64,000 nucleotides of DNA. Origin: Ptychodera flava. Taxonomy: Eukaryota > Hemichordata > Enteropneusta > Ptychoderidae. This document shows positions 38,309-52,700 of this stretch, piece by piece. The translations under genes and the position numbers were made by a program. A model generated the notes under the pieces. It saw only the letters and a list, made by a program, of their open reading frames with translations, searched no databases and had not been told where the DNA came from. Numbering within the stretch: position 1 is the first letter of the stretch; each line of letters begins with the position of its first letter. Location: positions 12,987,001 through 13,051,000 of the forward strand of contig NC_091942.1 in assembly GCF_041260155.1 (NCBI RefSeq), written 5' to 3'.

Positions 38309-38417
38309 TACAGCAATATTAGCCTAGAATCCTATTCGTCCGCTTGCCTCCGTACCTCCGAGTGGGTCGGAGGTACGGAGGCAAGCGGACGAATAGGATT
38401 CTAGGCTACAGCAATAT
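38309..38417. mobile_element. Near-perfect foldback element, 89 bp, with 9-bp (or 11-bp) target duplication
   Basis: The arms TAGCCTAGAATCCTATTCGT (from 38320) and their inverse (ending 38408) match along their full length of about 42 bp around a 5-base loop. Both sides are flanked by CAGCAATAT (38311-38319 and 38409-38417), or TACAGCAATAT if the terminal TA is counted with the flank. A 9-11 bp duplication suggests mobilisation by a Mutator-like transposase. Confidence 0.85.
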
Positions 38418-38774
38418 GTGCAGTACTTACTGAATATAGATGACCATGGATATCAAATTACTTAATCTTAACAATCTCTGAAACCTTGTCTGAAAGAAAT
38501 TCCTATTTTTAAATGTAAAGTTCAAGTTGTTTGAAGAATTTGATCACTCTCACATGCATACACACTCCAAAACTATTCGACAAGGGTCTGATATTTCAGT
38601 ACTGCTGTCAGATATTGTAAGTTGAGAGTTTTGCCGATGCAATGCACAGTGAAATATTGTTGTAATTTCATCACCATATGCACATAAAAACAGCACACAG
38701 AAGTTGTGAACAAACAACAAGTATTTGATGTCTGATAGATTCAGTTGTCAGGTGTATCATAGTGGGTCCAATCA

Positions 38775-38873
38775 TCCTTTCACCTTTTCACCACATAAAT
38801 GTGGTAAATCTCCATTGCTTACAGTAGGGATTTGGGTTGAACCATACTGGGAAAATAGGGGTGAAAAGGTGAA
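38775..38873 (-). mobile_element. Short MITE of the CACCCC/GGGTG family, copy D
   Basis: Ends TTTCACCTTTTCACC and GGGGTGAAAAGGTGAA are inverse to each other. The interior TTTGGGTTGAACCATACTGG parallels TTTGGGCCAAACCATGG of copy B. Confidence 0.55.
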
Positions 38874-40457
38874 TTATCAAAGGAATCTGCTTGTCATATT
38901 GAAATGCCTTTCCTGTAAATACATAGTAACATACCTGCAAGAAAATTTTGAATCATGATCAGGTGTTGTATGAGTAAATATCACTCTGGACAGTATTTGA
39001 ATGTACCTACCATTTTTGCATAGGGGCAGCCACTCCCAAAAGAGGGTGAACAATGAAGTGTTCACTGACATTCGCCAAAGGCTGAAGACAAGGGCAAATA
39101 GTAGAGGCCTGAGTGATTGTATTTTACTCCTTGTTCCTGAATCTTGATATAACTTTTGGGGTATTCTGTGTGGGACCAGTATTTTACAATCAGGCAAATA
39201 TGTCACAACACTTATTTGTGCATGCTGGCATTGCTGACTTCCCGATAGTTTTTGGGTAATAGGTGTCATTATAATTTCTTACGGTCATTTATTGTACAAT
39301 GCAGACATAAGCATTTGTTTTTGCAAAGAGCCATCTTTATATGCTCAATCAACAGTTTTCTAAGTCAGTTTCTTCAGTGTTTGTACTGTAACAATAATTT
39401 GGTTAACGAGAAGGCTAGAGCACAAAAAATTTACTGTTCTTTCATTGAATTTGTCAGAATGTAATTTATTGTGAAAGTTTAACTGTCTTTGATTTTCCTT
39501 AAGTGCCTGTCTCTGTGCAGTGTTGGGTGGCTATTAAACAATTTAAAAACATAAACATTTGAATAGTGTTTCTACACTTCTATCAATTTCAGAATACTAT
39601 CAGTTTTTACATTCAATGTCACATAGTAAATTAAAACCAGGATCATGTATATATTGAGTATACTTTTGAATCTCTGATATTGCCTACCTTTTTTCTGTGT
39701 AGTGAAATTTTAAGACAAAATTTTCTGAGCTCAAATTTTTTTAAAATAATGAAAAACAAAAATCAAGTTCACAGCAGTGGATTCAGGTTGGCAATCAGCA
39801 ATATCAATGAAGTCATTATCAAGGTCACAGGAAAAAAAATATTTTTCCCTTTTTCTCCTTTTCTGCAATCAAGACTTCACAACAGATGGTGTTCTGTGGT
39901 ATGTATAGTTAGTGTAGTATGGGAATATGTAGATGTTTACGTAAAGGATTTGTATCGGTATACAAGAATAAAGTTGTGGATCTTTTGCATATTTGCACAA
40001 GAAAACAAGATGCTTGGTTCTCAGGGAGTGAAATGGTGATGATGTACCATCATGGGGGAAAAACTGAAAATACTATGAATAAAAAAAAATTTTCTGTGAA
40101 CAATGATAGATGTTGAAAGCTGTACCGTTTCTTTATGAACACAAGAGACAAAATAAGGAAAGTAATATGTTTTATGAACTTTTCCTTCATGGAGTGCTAT
40201 AGATGTAACGATTCTACTTGGATTTTTTGGGGTTTGTCTTTTGTACAAAGCTGTATGCACTGTGCATAGATTTTTTGCTATTTGTAATAATTGCTTGGTG
40301 TGATTTGTAAAATGTACAGAAAAGTCTATGACTTGTAAATTTTGAATTTTTTTGTGAGTTTTTTTTATCGACAGTGTTGACTTTTTTTGATTAAAGACTT
40401 TAAAGATGATATGATGTCAGAATTCTTTATTGTATCAGATGGTTGTAAAAAACATCT

Positions 40458-40666
40458 TTAACCCTTTGAGTGCAGTAATTTTTCCTATTTTAGCACAACA
40501 TTTTACCAATTTTTCTGAATTTTTTTTGGTAATTGTGAACCAAACAGACCTCGCATTTCATGGGCTACAGTTTTTTATCAAAATTTTGGCAAAAAATCTG
40601 AAAAAAATTGACCAGGGCATATTTTTAAAGGCGACAAAAATTGACTTCTTGCACTCAAAGGGTTAA
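40458..40666. mobile_element. TTAA MITE, CCCTTTGAGTGC family, copy 2
   Basis: TTAACCCTTTGAGTGCAGTA at the left and TTGCACTCAAAGGGTTAA at the right. The interior contains ATCAAAATTTTGGCAAAAAA, the inverse of a block in copies 1 and 3, so it is inserted in the opposite orientation to them. Confidence 0.85.
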
Positions 40667-43600
40667 TGCATGGAACCTGCAATTATTGATATGCCAGATA
40701 CTACACAGATTGACATAGCACCATTGTTTGGATTCCAATGTTCTACAGGACAACATGAACACTATCCAAAAAATTTTCAAAATTTATTTTACAGGCCAAT
40801 TACTCATGTGCTGTAAAGTCACATGATTCTATGTCAGCTCTTGAAATTTTCAGACCTGTCTCTCAACAAGGAAATTATTCTATAAAAAGGTAAAATGTTT
40901 TCAGGTGACAATTTGACTGGGGGAGATTGATATGTCATATGTCAAATTAAACTTGAGAGGATTGACATTTTGATCAGTGAGATCAAGTGATTTGATCATG
41001 TTTTAATTGACCCTGTCAAAATCTTTACCATGCAAGGGTTTAAAAAAGGCCAGGAATTATTCCGTGTAATTATAGATGTAAATTCAATAAAATGAGTTAT
41101 TTCGTGAGACTTCAGCAGTGATTAGTTCAATAAACTTGGTTAATAGTGAACAAAAGCACAAGTAGTTTAATGAAATCATTAGACGGCACTGAAGTAATTC
41201 AATGAACTGTGTCATTACGTTACATTGCAGTGGTCAATGCATTTAAATGATTAATTCAAATCTTGGACCGATTGGTCCCTGATGGCCAAATCTTGATTCT
41301 GTGAGGTGTACTGGTTCAATGCACTTGGTTAGGTTCAAAGGTCACTTTGTGCTGCACTCTGCCTTGAATTGCAAGGTAGAGTCAGATCAGGTCAAAGTTC
41401 AAATCTACTCAGGCTTTGTAAATTAAACTGCAATTGATGAGTAACCAGGTGAACAGCTTGTGCAACATGTACCAACAGCTGTCGGTTTCAATCACATGGG
41501 GGTGGCAATGGAACATATACGGAAATCAGATTGCCACAAAAATCCATTTTGTTTTACAGAGCTGCAGATTGTCACCAGAGTTCCCATTGCTTTACCACAG
41601 CCATGTTGTGAAGGAACAGCCTAAGCATTGCAACAAAATAGCCCTATCCATTACATCAAGAATTACCAAAACTTTGCTAAAAACACTGACACATTGCAAG
41701 TTGGCTGTGGTTTGGATGTCTGCCCTTGATGTGGTACAGCCCCTTGGCAAGTCAAATTTGTTGGGTTATCATGGACTTTGCATTGTAAATTGTACCCACA
41801 CGTCAACTCTTATTATTTATCATGTTAGAATGTCACATAACTTGACAAGTATGGCTGCATTGTTCCTACAATCTGTATCGATCAAAGTTCAAATCAAATT
41901 GTACACGTTATTGGGTGTGACTATATTCTGTCCAAAATTGCTCCTCATGTACGATTCTTAGTTTGGCTATTTTTCATCATGCATTACACATAAGGGCATG
42001 AGTGAAGATTGGTGGAGACAAAGCTTTGGATGTGAACCAAAGGATTTTCCAGCGGTTCTCTCGCTGTGAAATCTTTCCCTGACCAAAATGACTCACTAGG
42101 TTGTTGCTGTTTATTAATGCAGAATGCCATCTGTGCCCTTTAAATCAGGCTTGGTAGATACGAAGTTTTGGATATGAACAAAAAGGTTTTCCTGGAGGGT
42201 CCTCCAGCTGTGTACTGTATATACTAGGGTATCCCTAACCAAAGTGACTCCCTAGGTTCCTAGTTTATCAGTGCAGAAAACACTGACGTGTCCACCAATC
42301 TTCTGCATTGCCCACAATTATTGTAACGGAGTGTTGTCTGAAGGTTACATCTGCGGTATTAAGAAAAAGCATGACACATACACAAGAATGGGTTGGATAC
42401 AACCGTGTATGGCTAAATTTTTATTGATTGAAACTTGACACATGAACCAAAGCACTGGAAATACCAAAAGTGGATATATGGCAGAGATGCAGCTGATGGT
42501 GATATATGGAAAAAAAATTCCAAAATGCTTTCGGTATTACAACCAAACAATGCAGATCTCACTGCAACATACTCTTCATTCCTGTATTTTCCGTTGAATG
42601 TCATCAACAGACTAAAGGAAAGAACTCCAATATTTGACGAAAAGCCCAGAAACAATGCTTTGAGAGAGTTTTCAACATTTTAGTTTGATATGATATCCTG
42701 CAAGCTGCACCCTTCCAGATTTCAGGTTTTGCAATCTCATGCAAACGGTACTACAGAACTAATTCCTTCTTTAAAAGATGATGACACTAATGAAAATTCT
42801 CAATAAATTACCCATTTTTAACTTTTCTGTAAAAACAAAAATTCACTTTTTTTTCCTCGGAAAATACAAAGTTGCACTTCACAAACAACCCTTCAAATAC
42901 TATGTATATATGTAAGTTGTAACCCTAGTACATAACACGGGAAGTGAATGTCATTGGTTGATGTTCCAAGATAATTCTGATTAGTGACTTTGAAAAAGCA
43001 ACAGTTACACGGGATATGATAATGAATAGCCATTTATGTACTGTACAACATGTATAGAGGTCAGATCCAGTTCAGTATGATACTGTGAAACGCGTTTCAT
43101 CTGACCAAGGATAGAGGTATTATAGTATAAAGTTTCATGGATTCTTGTAAGACTGCTGCAAATATTTGATGCATTTCAGAGTTTTGTGATAACTTCACAA
43201 ACCACATCTGTCCTAAAATCACTTTAACACAGACAGTGTACATAACAAATATCTAGAAACAGTAATTTGGTATCTATACAAACAGAAGAAGTTTCAAACG
43301 GGTGAACTTTTTATCTGCTTAGCAAGAATATGACCATTGGAAGCAGAGAGTGCCTTTGTAAGATGCACATTTTTGTTACCAGGGCATTGCTATGACAACC
43401 ATCACAGTTTTCACAAAACCATAGCAACGGGAGTATGACCTTGACCTTCATGCATGACGGTGATGAAGTCAGAGTGAGGTTTCAAAACTGCAGTAGCTAC
43501 GGTGATATTGATAAAAACATTACATTGAGAAATCTGCCACCCACGGACAACAATGTGGGTAATTCTTGTGACAAGGAATTTACAAACCAAAACACTGACA

Positions 43601-44571
43601 AGATGAAAACCGCAGAAAGGGGTTGACAGTCTTGGTAAAGTAAGTTTGGAACATCGAGCTGCCACTTCTGACGATGGCTATGTCTATGATCCATTAGCTA
43701 TAGCTTTCGATGTATTTTACAGTATTTTGTCACATTTACAAAATACAATTTTTTGTTCTACTCCCAAATCATGTTGAAACCCATGGTGTTCACTTAAACA
43801 CCACACTGCCTGCATATGTGTGATGTCTCATATTCTTGTTGAAGACTGAATTTCAGTCGGCACCAGAGTTCATTTGTCGATGATAACATTTGTACATTGT
43901 ACACAATAAGTAACCCAAACAAGGCTCATGCTTTTGTGATTCACAACACTTTCGGAAGCAGCGTAGGAAATGAACTTGTTTATACAAACAACAAAAATAA
44001 TGAAAAATTCATCAAAAGTTACAGCTACTGTCCCTTTAAACACAAGTAACAGTTCTCATCAATTTCAAACTTCTCATATGTACTGAGGCTATGTTGTTTA
44101 TATCTCTCCCTAGCTATCTTCCTATCTATTGTTGGATAAATTATCTCTGACATTTGATCCCACAGTAACAGCTACCATTTTCTCTGGCTACAAAAATACT
44201 TTGTATAGTACTAATTTTAGTCAACTCCAATATTCATTCACATCTGATCACACAGTGCCCAAAAAGATACTACTTCTAGATCACTTGGGATGTTATGTAC
44301 ATACTTATCTACTTGTGTTGTAAAGAAACTTTCACTAGTTGGAAGCGAATAGAAAAGAAATGTTTAAAAAGTGGATCACACTTGAGGAACGCTTGCTATA
44401 ATACCATTCTGATACCAATTCAAAAAATGTGAAGAAAATTCAAGACTGATGCTTTAATCTATGATAGCAGAGATCTGTGAATAAATATACATACATGCTT
44501 CAAAAAGTGATTTACGGTATATCTGAATTGAAGTTACATTACTCTTGTGTAACATCTTTTTAAAACATGCT

Positions 44572-44670
44572 ATTTTCACCCTCTCACAGCTGTAAGAATG
44601 GTACAATCACATGGTTTTCAATAGGATGGATGGATCCATATACAAGGAATTGGGGGGTGAGAGGGTAATA
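44572..44670 (-). mobile_element. Short MITE of the CACCCC/GGGTG family, copy E
   Basis: Minus-strand ends ACCCTCTCACCCCCCAATTC and CAGCTGTGAGAGGGT are inverse. The interior retains TATTGAAAACCATGTG, comparable to ATTGATAACCATGGG. Confidence 0.5.
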
Positions 44671-46708
44671 AAACCAACAGTTGATGTTTGACCTGGATAT
44701 TATAAAAGGGCAGCGGAGATTGCAGGCCGGCACTCCTGAATTATGAGCCACAGAGTACAAGTTTGTTTGAGTACAAGTTTGCTTGAAGATCTATGTGAGT
44801 GCCATGGGCCATGTGCCATGCACCTTGCCTGTGGGCTCTCTCAAATAGTGTCATCATGATAGGACACAGTGGCGAACCTCTAGCATGTACTGCCTCAGTA
44901 TCAGCAATTGTCACAGAAGTCAGGATCTGAAGTTTGTGCCCCGGAAATCAGACACAGTCAGCTTTTGTGTCATTTTATTGTATTTTATTGTATTTTGTCC
45001 TTCCTGAACGCAATAGCAACGTCAAACACCGACTGTTGGCACCAAAAATGAGCTGTTCGCGAAAGTTACAAAAAGGCAATGCCACTGTCAGACACACAGG
45101 AAATAAATTGAAAAATTTTCTGTAATTGACTGAAAACGCTTTGTGCATCAATGCTGTAAGGGATTCAAAACAATACTGAACCAGGATGATTGAATTCAAA
45201 CTCAGAGCAGCAATATGAAACTAAAAATAGCTTTATTACTGGAAGACAAGGTCGACACTGGACTGGGCTACAGGTAACTACACTGGGCACTCCCAAAGAA
45301 AGACAATCTGAAAAGGGCTAATTATTGCCATCATTAAAGAAATAATTTTAGTTACCAACATATACATGTAGCATTAACATCTCATAACACTTTTATCACC
45401 TGACATTTTCAAGAATGTCCAATAATCTTACTAACTTTGAAAAGTTTCAGTATAATTTATTTTATGTAATATACAGTTCAAATTAGTAGTTTACTAAATT
45501 TCACCCCAAAGTCATCAACCCGATCCTCATAAAACCTCTTATCTAAGAGACTTTGTAAGCCTGAAGTATACTGGGCCCTCAGTGAACCATTTTGCAAATC
45601 AGTATAAAGCTAGAGGGTCCCATTTTTATTAATGATAGAAGGGTCCCCAAGTAAACTGAAATTGTTTTCATTCAGCACAGTGTGCTTCAGGAGCGCTGTT
45701 GTTTGCGATCTCGGCTCATGGTTGTCACAGAGCATGTCTGATTTCAGTAAGGATTTCATGGGGTGATTTTTTCACAACTGTTCGCAGAGGTTACGAATGA
45801 TTTTGACCTTGACCCTTATCATGGACCGGAACTGTCTGTGTACTAATCTACAGGAAATTATGGGGTATGGTGATGATACTTTTTGTGGTAGACTCTTGTT
45901 CTAAATTTTCAAAGTCGTTGTACTGATTTGATTAAATGAAACAACTATTAGCGAAGTAAGCAAAAATGATGTGCTTTCAAAACAACTGCATAATTTACCA
46001 TGGCACTGGATATGCCAAAAGAGAAAATTTCTGAAAATCAGGACTTAAAATGTGAAAAAATGCAAAAGGATTTTGATGCTTGTACTATTAGCAAACGTCA
46101 AAATATCATATAACAACCCTGCTTGGAAACAATTTTCAAACTAAGCATTCGAAGAAACTTGCACACTTCAATGCCTCATCAAATTAATTGATTATTTAAT
46201 TATTTCTTTTCCATTTTGAGATGTGAATAAACCCAAGTAAACATTTTCAAAAGTATGTTGGTGTATATTTCTGGCTCAAAGATCAACAAGTACAGTGCCA
46301 CTGATGATGTAGCTGCACAATGATCGCTCCTGTAAAATATTCACGAAATTGTGGTCGGTACTGATAATTAGCATTTTCTTTGACAATTCTGGCCTAAAAA
46401 AACTTACAAGTCGGCCATTGCATTGGCATCAGTTTCAAATACATCTCTACAAATCCATCTTGGGGACAAATCAAGAATCTACATCGAGTTCCCACAGCAG
46501 TCGTGATATCTGTTCCTTTCGATGCAAAATTCAGGCGCTTTTTTGTCAGAGTTGCGACGCTGTGGGTAAAAGATGTGAAATTTTTGTTTTGTCATTGATG
46601 CAAAAGTGTTTGATCGAACGCATTCCTGATTCGGGTAAGACTCTTGAAAACATACAACCATAGTAACATGACAGCTAGTTCCTCCATTGTGAGGGATACA
46701 GCGTCGTT

Positions 46709-49700
46709 TTAATATGAAGGTGGCTTATATTCTCCCTCTGCAGCTTCCGGTGCTCCGACGAACGGTGGTTCTTGATAAGACTCTTGGGAAGGATCAGATG
46801 GGTAGGACGTGTACGGACTGCTTTGGTTGGCTCCGGCCTCTGGTTCGTAATCTCGGGTGAACGCTTGGGATGCGCCTTGCCTGTAGCGCATCACAGCCAA
46901 CGCTGTCAGTGCTGCCTGTTGTGTCACAAAATAAATATGATAATTAATTAATTTACATAGTAGACACATTGTGCCGATCTGAGCCAACTTGATATGAAAC
47001 TGACTAAGGTCTTTGACTTGGCGAAATTTTAGACATAGTATATTTATTTGCATATGGCTGACTCTAGGAAGAAATTCTCAGCTAACAAGTAATTCAGAGG
47101 CACACTCAATGATAATCACGAACTTGAATTTGAAAAACAGTGAATCATTTTGAATACAAAATCAGTCAAGGCAAATCATAAACAGAACATAACAGAATAT
47201 GGGAGCTGTACACAATCATTGCATTATGACACATGTACACAGCCCATCATTCATTTGTTGCACCTAGGCCCTTCCCCACATCCCTCAGCAGTCGAGGAAT
47301 AACCGTGTCACCATTTGCCTTCAACCGATGATGCAATAGCTAATAGGTTATAGAACACAGCAAACTGTCGGTGTATAATATTTTTAAACTTGAAAAATAA
47401 ATCAGCCTGTGAATATCTGTCATAATGCATTGTCCGTGTACAAAGTATGAAGAAAATGCATTCTGGAAATATAGGATATCGCTACTTTGGACGTTTAGAT
47501 GATTGCACCTTGATCTTCACGTAGGGATCATAGAGAACACAAAGGAAACTATCAGATAATGAATCAAAGCCTTGATACAAGATTTACAATGGAGATTTCA
47601 GGAGTTTACTTTTCAAATCAAGAATAAAAATCAGGGATTACCACACAAATTTTGGTACCGTGCAAAAAATTACCACACATTTGACGTTTGTTATTAAATA
47701 TGGCCGCCATTTCTGTGTTAACTCTATGGGGAATTTTTTTTTTTCATTTTCAAAAAAACAGATGGTTTAAAGTTTACTTATTCTAAGCACTTCAAAATGA
47801 GCCCCCACCAGCGGTAGACCAGAAAAGTATCGTAAATATTTGAGAGTCAGAATGTGTCCCAGAGGTCTATTCTACTTTAACACACCGTTTTCTTTACATA
47901 GAAATTATAAATTTATTAAATTTGCATTTGTCATTGTGAACTGACAATACAATATTATTGTAGCTTTTGGCTAGGAATTTGGCTAAAGAATTCTCTTTAG
48001 AGAATGTCAGGAGTTTGCTTGCAACAACATTCCTGACAAATCATTGGCAGGATAACCTTTGATCTATTGCATGTAACTTGAAAACGAAAAATATGATAAC
48101 GCTTTACCCAAGTCAGAATGGAAAAAAATGAAAAGGCTATGGCTGCCTCAATATCACTCCGACCCGATATGTCTTTGTTTGGAGTATTGGTCCATCTATT
48201 TGTTAAGTAGCAGAAGCACACAAACCACATGAAGGTCCACAATCCTACAGGAGGAATTAGAATATTGTAATACCTTTTAAAAGAAAAAAAGACAACTAGC
48301 ACCAGCATTATACAAGAAATGGTTTGTGCAATCAATCAATATCAGCGTTTTTGCCAAGGTTTGAAAACACAGGTAAATTGTTACGGGTACAGAATGGTTG
48401 TGGTATTTTTGTGGAATCTTAACCATGCTTACTTCAAGAGACTGAGGAAGGCTGAACGAAACGATCAGGGAAGCCACGAATATTTGCCAGTTTACCCCTC
48501 AACGAAAACACTGATTAGTAATGAATTTCCCCCTTTTCCCCTTTTGAGGGCGCCCTAACCATTCCACTCCAGTGCCGCATGTGCATGCATACATTTTGCT
48601 GATGGTGTGTTGTGAGTGTGACTGTTTAGTAAGCAGAATGGATTTTGTGGCATAGCAGGGCACTGGAGAGTTTATGGTGTGGCAGATTAGCTTGACATTA
48701 CAAAAACAGTGACATGAGTGGCAAGCACAAACCATGACTCTGATATGCCAGTTCTAGTTTAGAAAGCGCATGTATGATGTGAGCGTGGCTGATATTTACC
48801 CATGAAATGATTGAGAAGAAGCTGAATGCTATGGCTGCCTGTACTTCATCAGCCCCGTAATGTTTTGGATTCGTCTTTCGCCAAGCGTCCGTCAAATAAC
48901 AGAAGCAGACGAACCACATGAATGTCCAGAATGCTAGGAGAGAAGAAAATGACGTCATGTTCATGGTTCCTACGGTTGATCATGACACACGAAACAAAAC
49001 ACTGGTATTTATTTATGAGTAAGCGCTTCTTTTGCTATGCATGTATACGCAGTTTGTGAACTGATCAGCTTGAAAACATCCAGTTGCTTAGTGTAATAAA
49101 TTTGGTTTCTGGGATTCAATCTAAATAGGAATAATGATGTTTCAGACTGCGAAAAAAACAAAAAAATACAATTGTATAGATCGCTCTATGATAACTCTGT
49201 TGGTATGATGTTAACCCTTTGAGTGCCAAAGTCAATTTTTGTTGCCCTTATAAAATATATCTCATTTAATTTTTGTTAGATATTTTGCCAAAATTTTGAT
49301 AAAAACTGTGGCCAATGAAATGTGTTCTTTTGGTCCAAAATTATCTAAAAAATTACAGAAAAGTTCATAAAAATTGGTAAAATGTTGCACTAAAATTTTG
49401 GTGGGAAAAAATACATCACTCGAAGGGTTAATACTATTACTTGTAAGAATCACAGCATGTCTCATACACTTTTGCTTTACGTTAACCGGTAAAACTACCA
49501 CCTCTTTCACATTGGCTACACATTACATTCTTTTAATTTTGTGTTGTGAAGACTTCTGTTACAATACCAAAATTTGACATCTGGAAGAAACACAAGTTCG
49601 ACATGCTTTTTTGTTGAGCAGTCTTATTTTCAATTTCTCTGATGAAATACTAGGCAGGGTATCATCTATGATTATGTGTCTTTTTTATCAGAATTGTCCC

Positions 49701-52700
49701 CACGGACACCGTCCGGGGGGACTTATAGGTTTGGTCATGTCCGTGCGTGCGTGTGTGCGTCCGTCCGTGCGTCCGTCCGTTCACGCAGATATCTCAGAGA
49801 TGCCTTGAGCGATTTCATTCAAACTTGGTACAAGGATTACTTCATATGTCATACAGATGCACGTCAATTTGTTTTGTGATACGATCCAATATGGCCGCCA
49901 GGCGGCCATTTTATTACGATTTTTTCATGTACAGAGCCATTACTCAGGCATGTTTCAACCGATTTATTCAAAATTGGTACAAGGACATTGACCAATGTCA
50001 TAGATATGCATGTCAATTTGTTTTGTGATACGATCCAATATGGCCGCCAGGCGGCCATTTTATTACAATTTTTTCATGTACAGAGCCATTACTCAGGCAT
50101 GTTCCAACCGATTTTATTCAAAGTTGGTACAAGGACATTGACCAATGTCATACATATGCACGTCAATTTGTTTTGTGATACGATCCAATATGGCCGCCAG
50201 GCGGCCATTTTATAACGATTTTTTCATGTACAGAGCCATTACTCAGGCACGTTTCAACCGATTTTATTCAAAGTTAGTACAAGGTTATTGACAAATGTCA
50301 TAGATATGCATGTCAATTTGTTTTGTGATACGATCCAAAATGGCCGCTGTGCGGCCATTTTATTACGATTTTTTCATGTACAGAGCCATAACTCAGGCAT
50401 ATCTCAACCGATTTTATTCAAAGTTGGTACAAGGACATTGACCTATGTCATACATATGCACGTCAATCTGTTTTGTGATACGATCCAATATGGCCGCCAG
50501 GTGGCCATTTTATTACGATTTTTTCATGTACAGAGCCATAACTCAGGCATATCTCAAACGATTTATTTCAAAGTTGGTACAAGGACATTGACCTATGTCA
50601 TACATATGCACGTCAATCTGTTTTGTGATACGATCCAATATGACAGCCAGGCGGCCATTTTATTACGATTTTTTCATGTACAGAGCCATTTCTCAGGCAT
50701 ATCCGCATGTTTCAACCGATTTTATTCAAAGTTGGTACAAGGACATCGACCAATGTCATAGCTATGCACATCAATTTGTTTTGTGATGCGATCCAATATG
50801 GCCACTGCGCAACCATTTTGTTACGATTTTTTCATGTCCTGAACCATAACTCAGACATGTATCAAGCGAATTCATTCAAAAGTATTTTTATCACAGACTA
50901 ATGAAGGGGACTCTATCCTCTCTGAGGACCTGTAATCAAAATACCCATTAACAAGTGGGGACTGTGTCATCAACGATGACTTGTTATGAGAATTATTCTT
51001 AACCTCTTGTTGGTGTTGTCACCTACAGAAGCTGTTACACACCCACATTCCCATATCCATTTATGAGCATATGCAGAAAAATGCAAACTACATGACTGAA
51101 CAAAGACTGGGACAAAGCGTTTTCAAGACAAGGCTACCATGCAGAGGTTCACACATGAAGAGGGCGAGTAGCTGAAGATGTTGAAGATGTTGCACCGATA
51201 TATCTACAATAGATCCTGAAGCATGAGGCGATCTATACTTATGTCAAAACACATCGCTCAACTTTCACTGCTGAAGACAAAAATCATAGCAAAACAAATC
51301 CATCGTTGCAAATGCCAGAAGCAAATTTACAGACAATGTGAATCATCAGATGTTAAGCCATTTGATATTTTCAGAGCTCTAATACTACATGAACAAAGCT
51401 GTCAGAGAATGAAATACACCTGATGGAGATGAATATCACTGTGGTATAATTACATTGGCTGGGTGGGTAGGATTGCAAAGTTTCTGGTTTTCCGGCAAAA
51501 AGATCTAAAATCTCACAAAATTGACATCTTTAATTCTGTGATAAAAGTAAATTCACCTCACTTCATTCAGATTTTCAAATACGGTGTAGTCAGTAGTGTT
51601 CTCAACTTTCTCAGTTTATGCATGCTTACATCTACTTGGACTGGAAGTTCTGTACAAGTACAAAGCAGAGTGCAGTTACATGACCTACCTGAGAATCCAA
51701 CGTCTGCCAAGACTATATATTTTCTGTATTCAACACTGCTTATTTGGTCCATCATTGCGTCCGTGACCAGGAACACCATGCAGGCTAGGAATGCTATCAC
51801 ACCGACTGCTATACCGAAGTTGCAAGCGTTTTGATCTCCATTATACGCACACTGTCCTTTATACTGACCCTCGGCAGATATACAACCAAACACTATGATT
51901 GCAAATACCTGAAAGATAATGTGCCAGTACATGTATATCCATAAGACACAGCTTGTGACGAGGAATAACACATACCTGATGAGGTCTATTTGGATTTGAC
52001 AACCATGACAAGGCAGAATATTTTTGTACCAGAAAGAAAAACATGTGTGTGAAACACCAATATTTACTACAGATTACCCAATTTTATAGGTCCCCCTTCT
52101 CATTGCTCAATTTTCAACAAAAAGAAACAGTTTAGGGACAAAGTGTCTCACTCCACAAATTGTTTAGTCAGTGCGGACTGAAAGTGTGCCTGCACAGTGT
52201 GGTTCCTGGTGGTCGACAAACATTCACTCAAAATTTCTACCTTGTATCTTTGTCAAAAAAAGGAAATGAAAGAGGACTTTTGAGGTCAAAGACAGGACAT
52301 CGCAGCTTGATATACATATTTTCTATAAGCTAGGCCTTTGCAAAAATATCAAGATGGTGTTAATTTGAACACTACCTACACACAGATCAGTTCCCTCTCT
52401 CAAAACCACATTGTGGTACAGTCCTATTGTTTCCTACAGCAAAACTGGACTTCTACATAAGGTAATGGGGGTGAAAGGGTCGTGACTAATCATGTGATAA
52501 ACGGTACATGACTTCATTCCTACCAAAATCATGTCGAACCAAAACATTAAAATATTAACCAAACAATCATGTTAGGTATTTCTGAGTCCAAACTACAGGT
52601 AGAAGTGTAGTGTGAATGTAATTTCATTTTCCATTTATCAAGATTAAGGATGCACCTGTGGAAAAGATATTGATGGCTCTCACCTCCCCCTCAAAAAAAA

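Larger units (their letters stand above)
35661..46708. other. Convergent spacer between the G-alpha and synaptogyrin genes
   Basis: Part must be 3' UTR of both genes, but no polyadenylation site can be chosen with confidence. It contains the MITEs and foldbacks listed separately. Frames at 36508-36843, 39680-40039 and 41434-41961 lack homology and I do not call them. Confidence 0.5.

Noticed and set aside
41434..41961. 175-codon plus-strand frame
   Set aside because: No homology recognised, composition like random AT-rich DNA, and located in the convergent spacer.
50288..50761. 157-codon frame and its neighbours across 49740-50900
   Set aside because: The frame stays open only because the 150-bp tandem unit is a multiple of three; all units carry the same frame on repeats and no start, splice or homology evidence exists.
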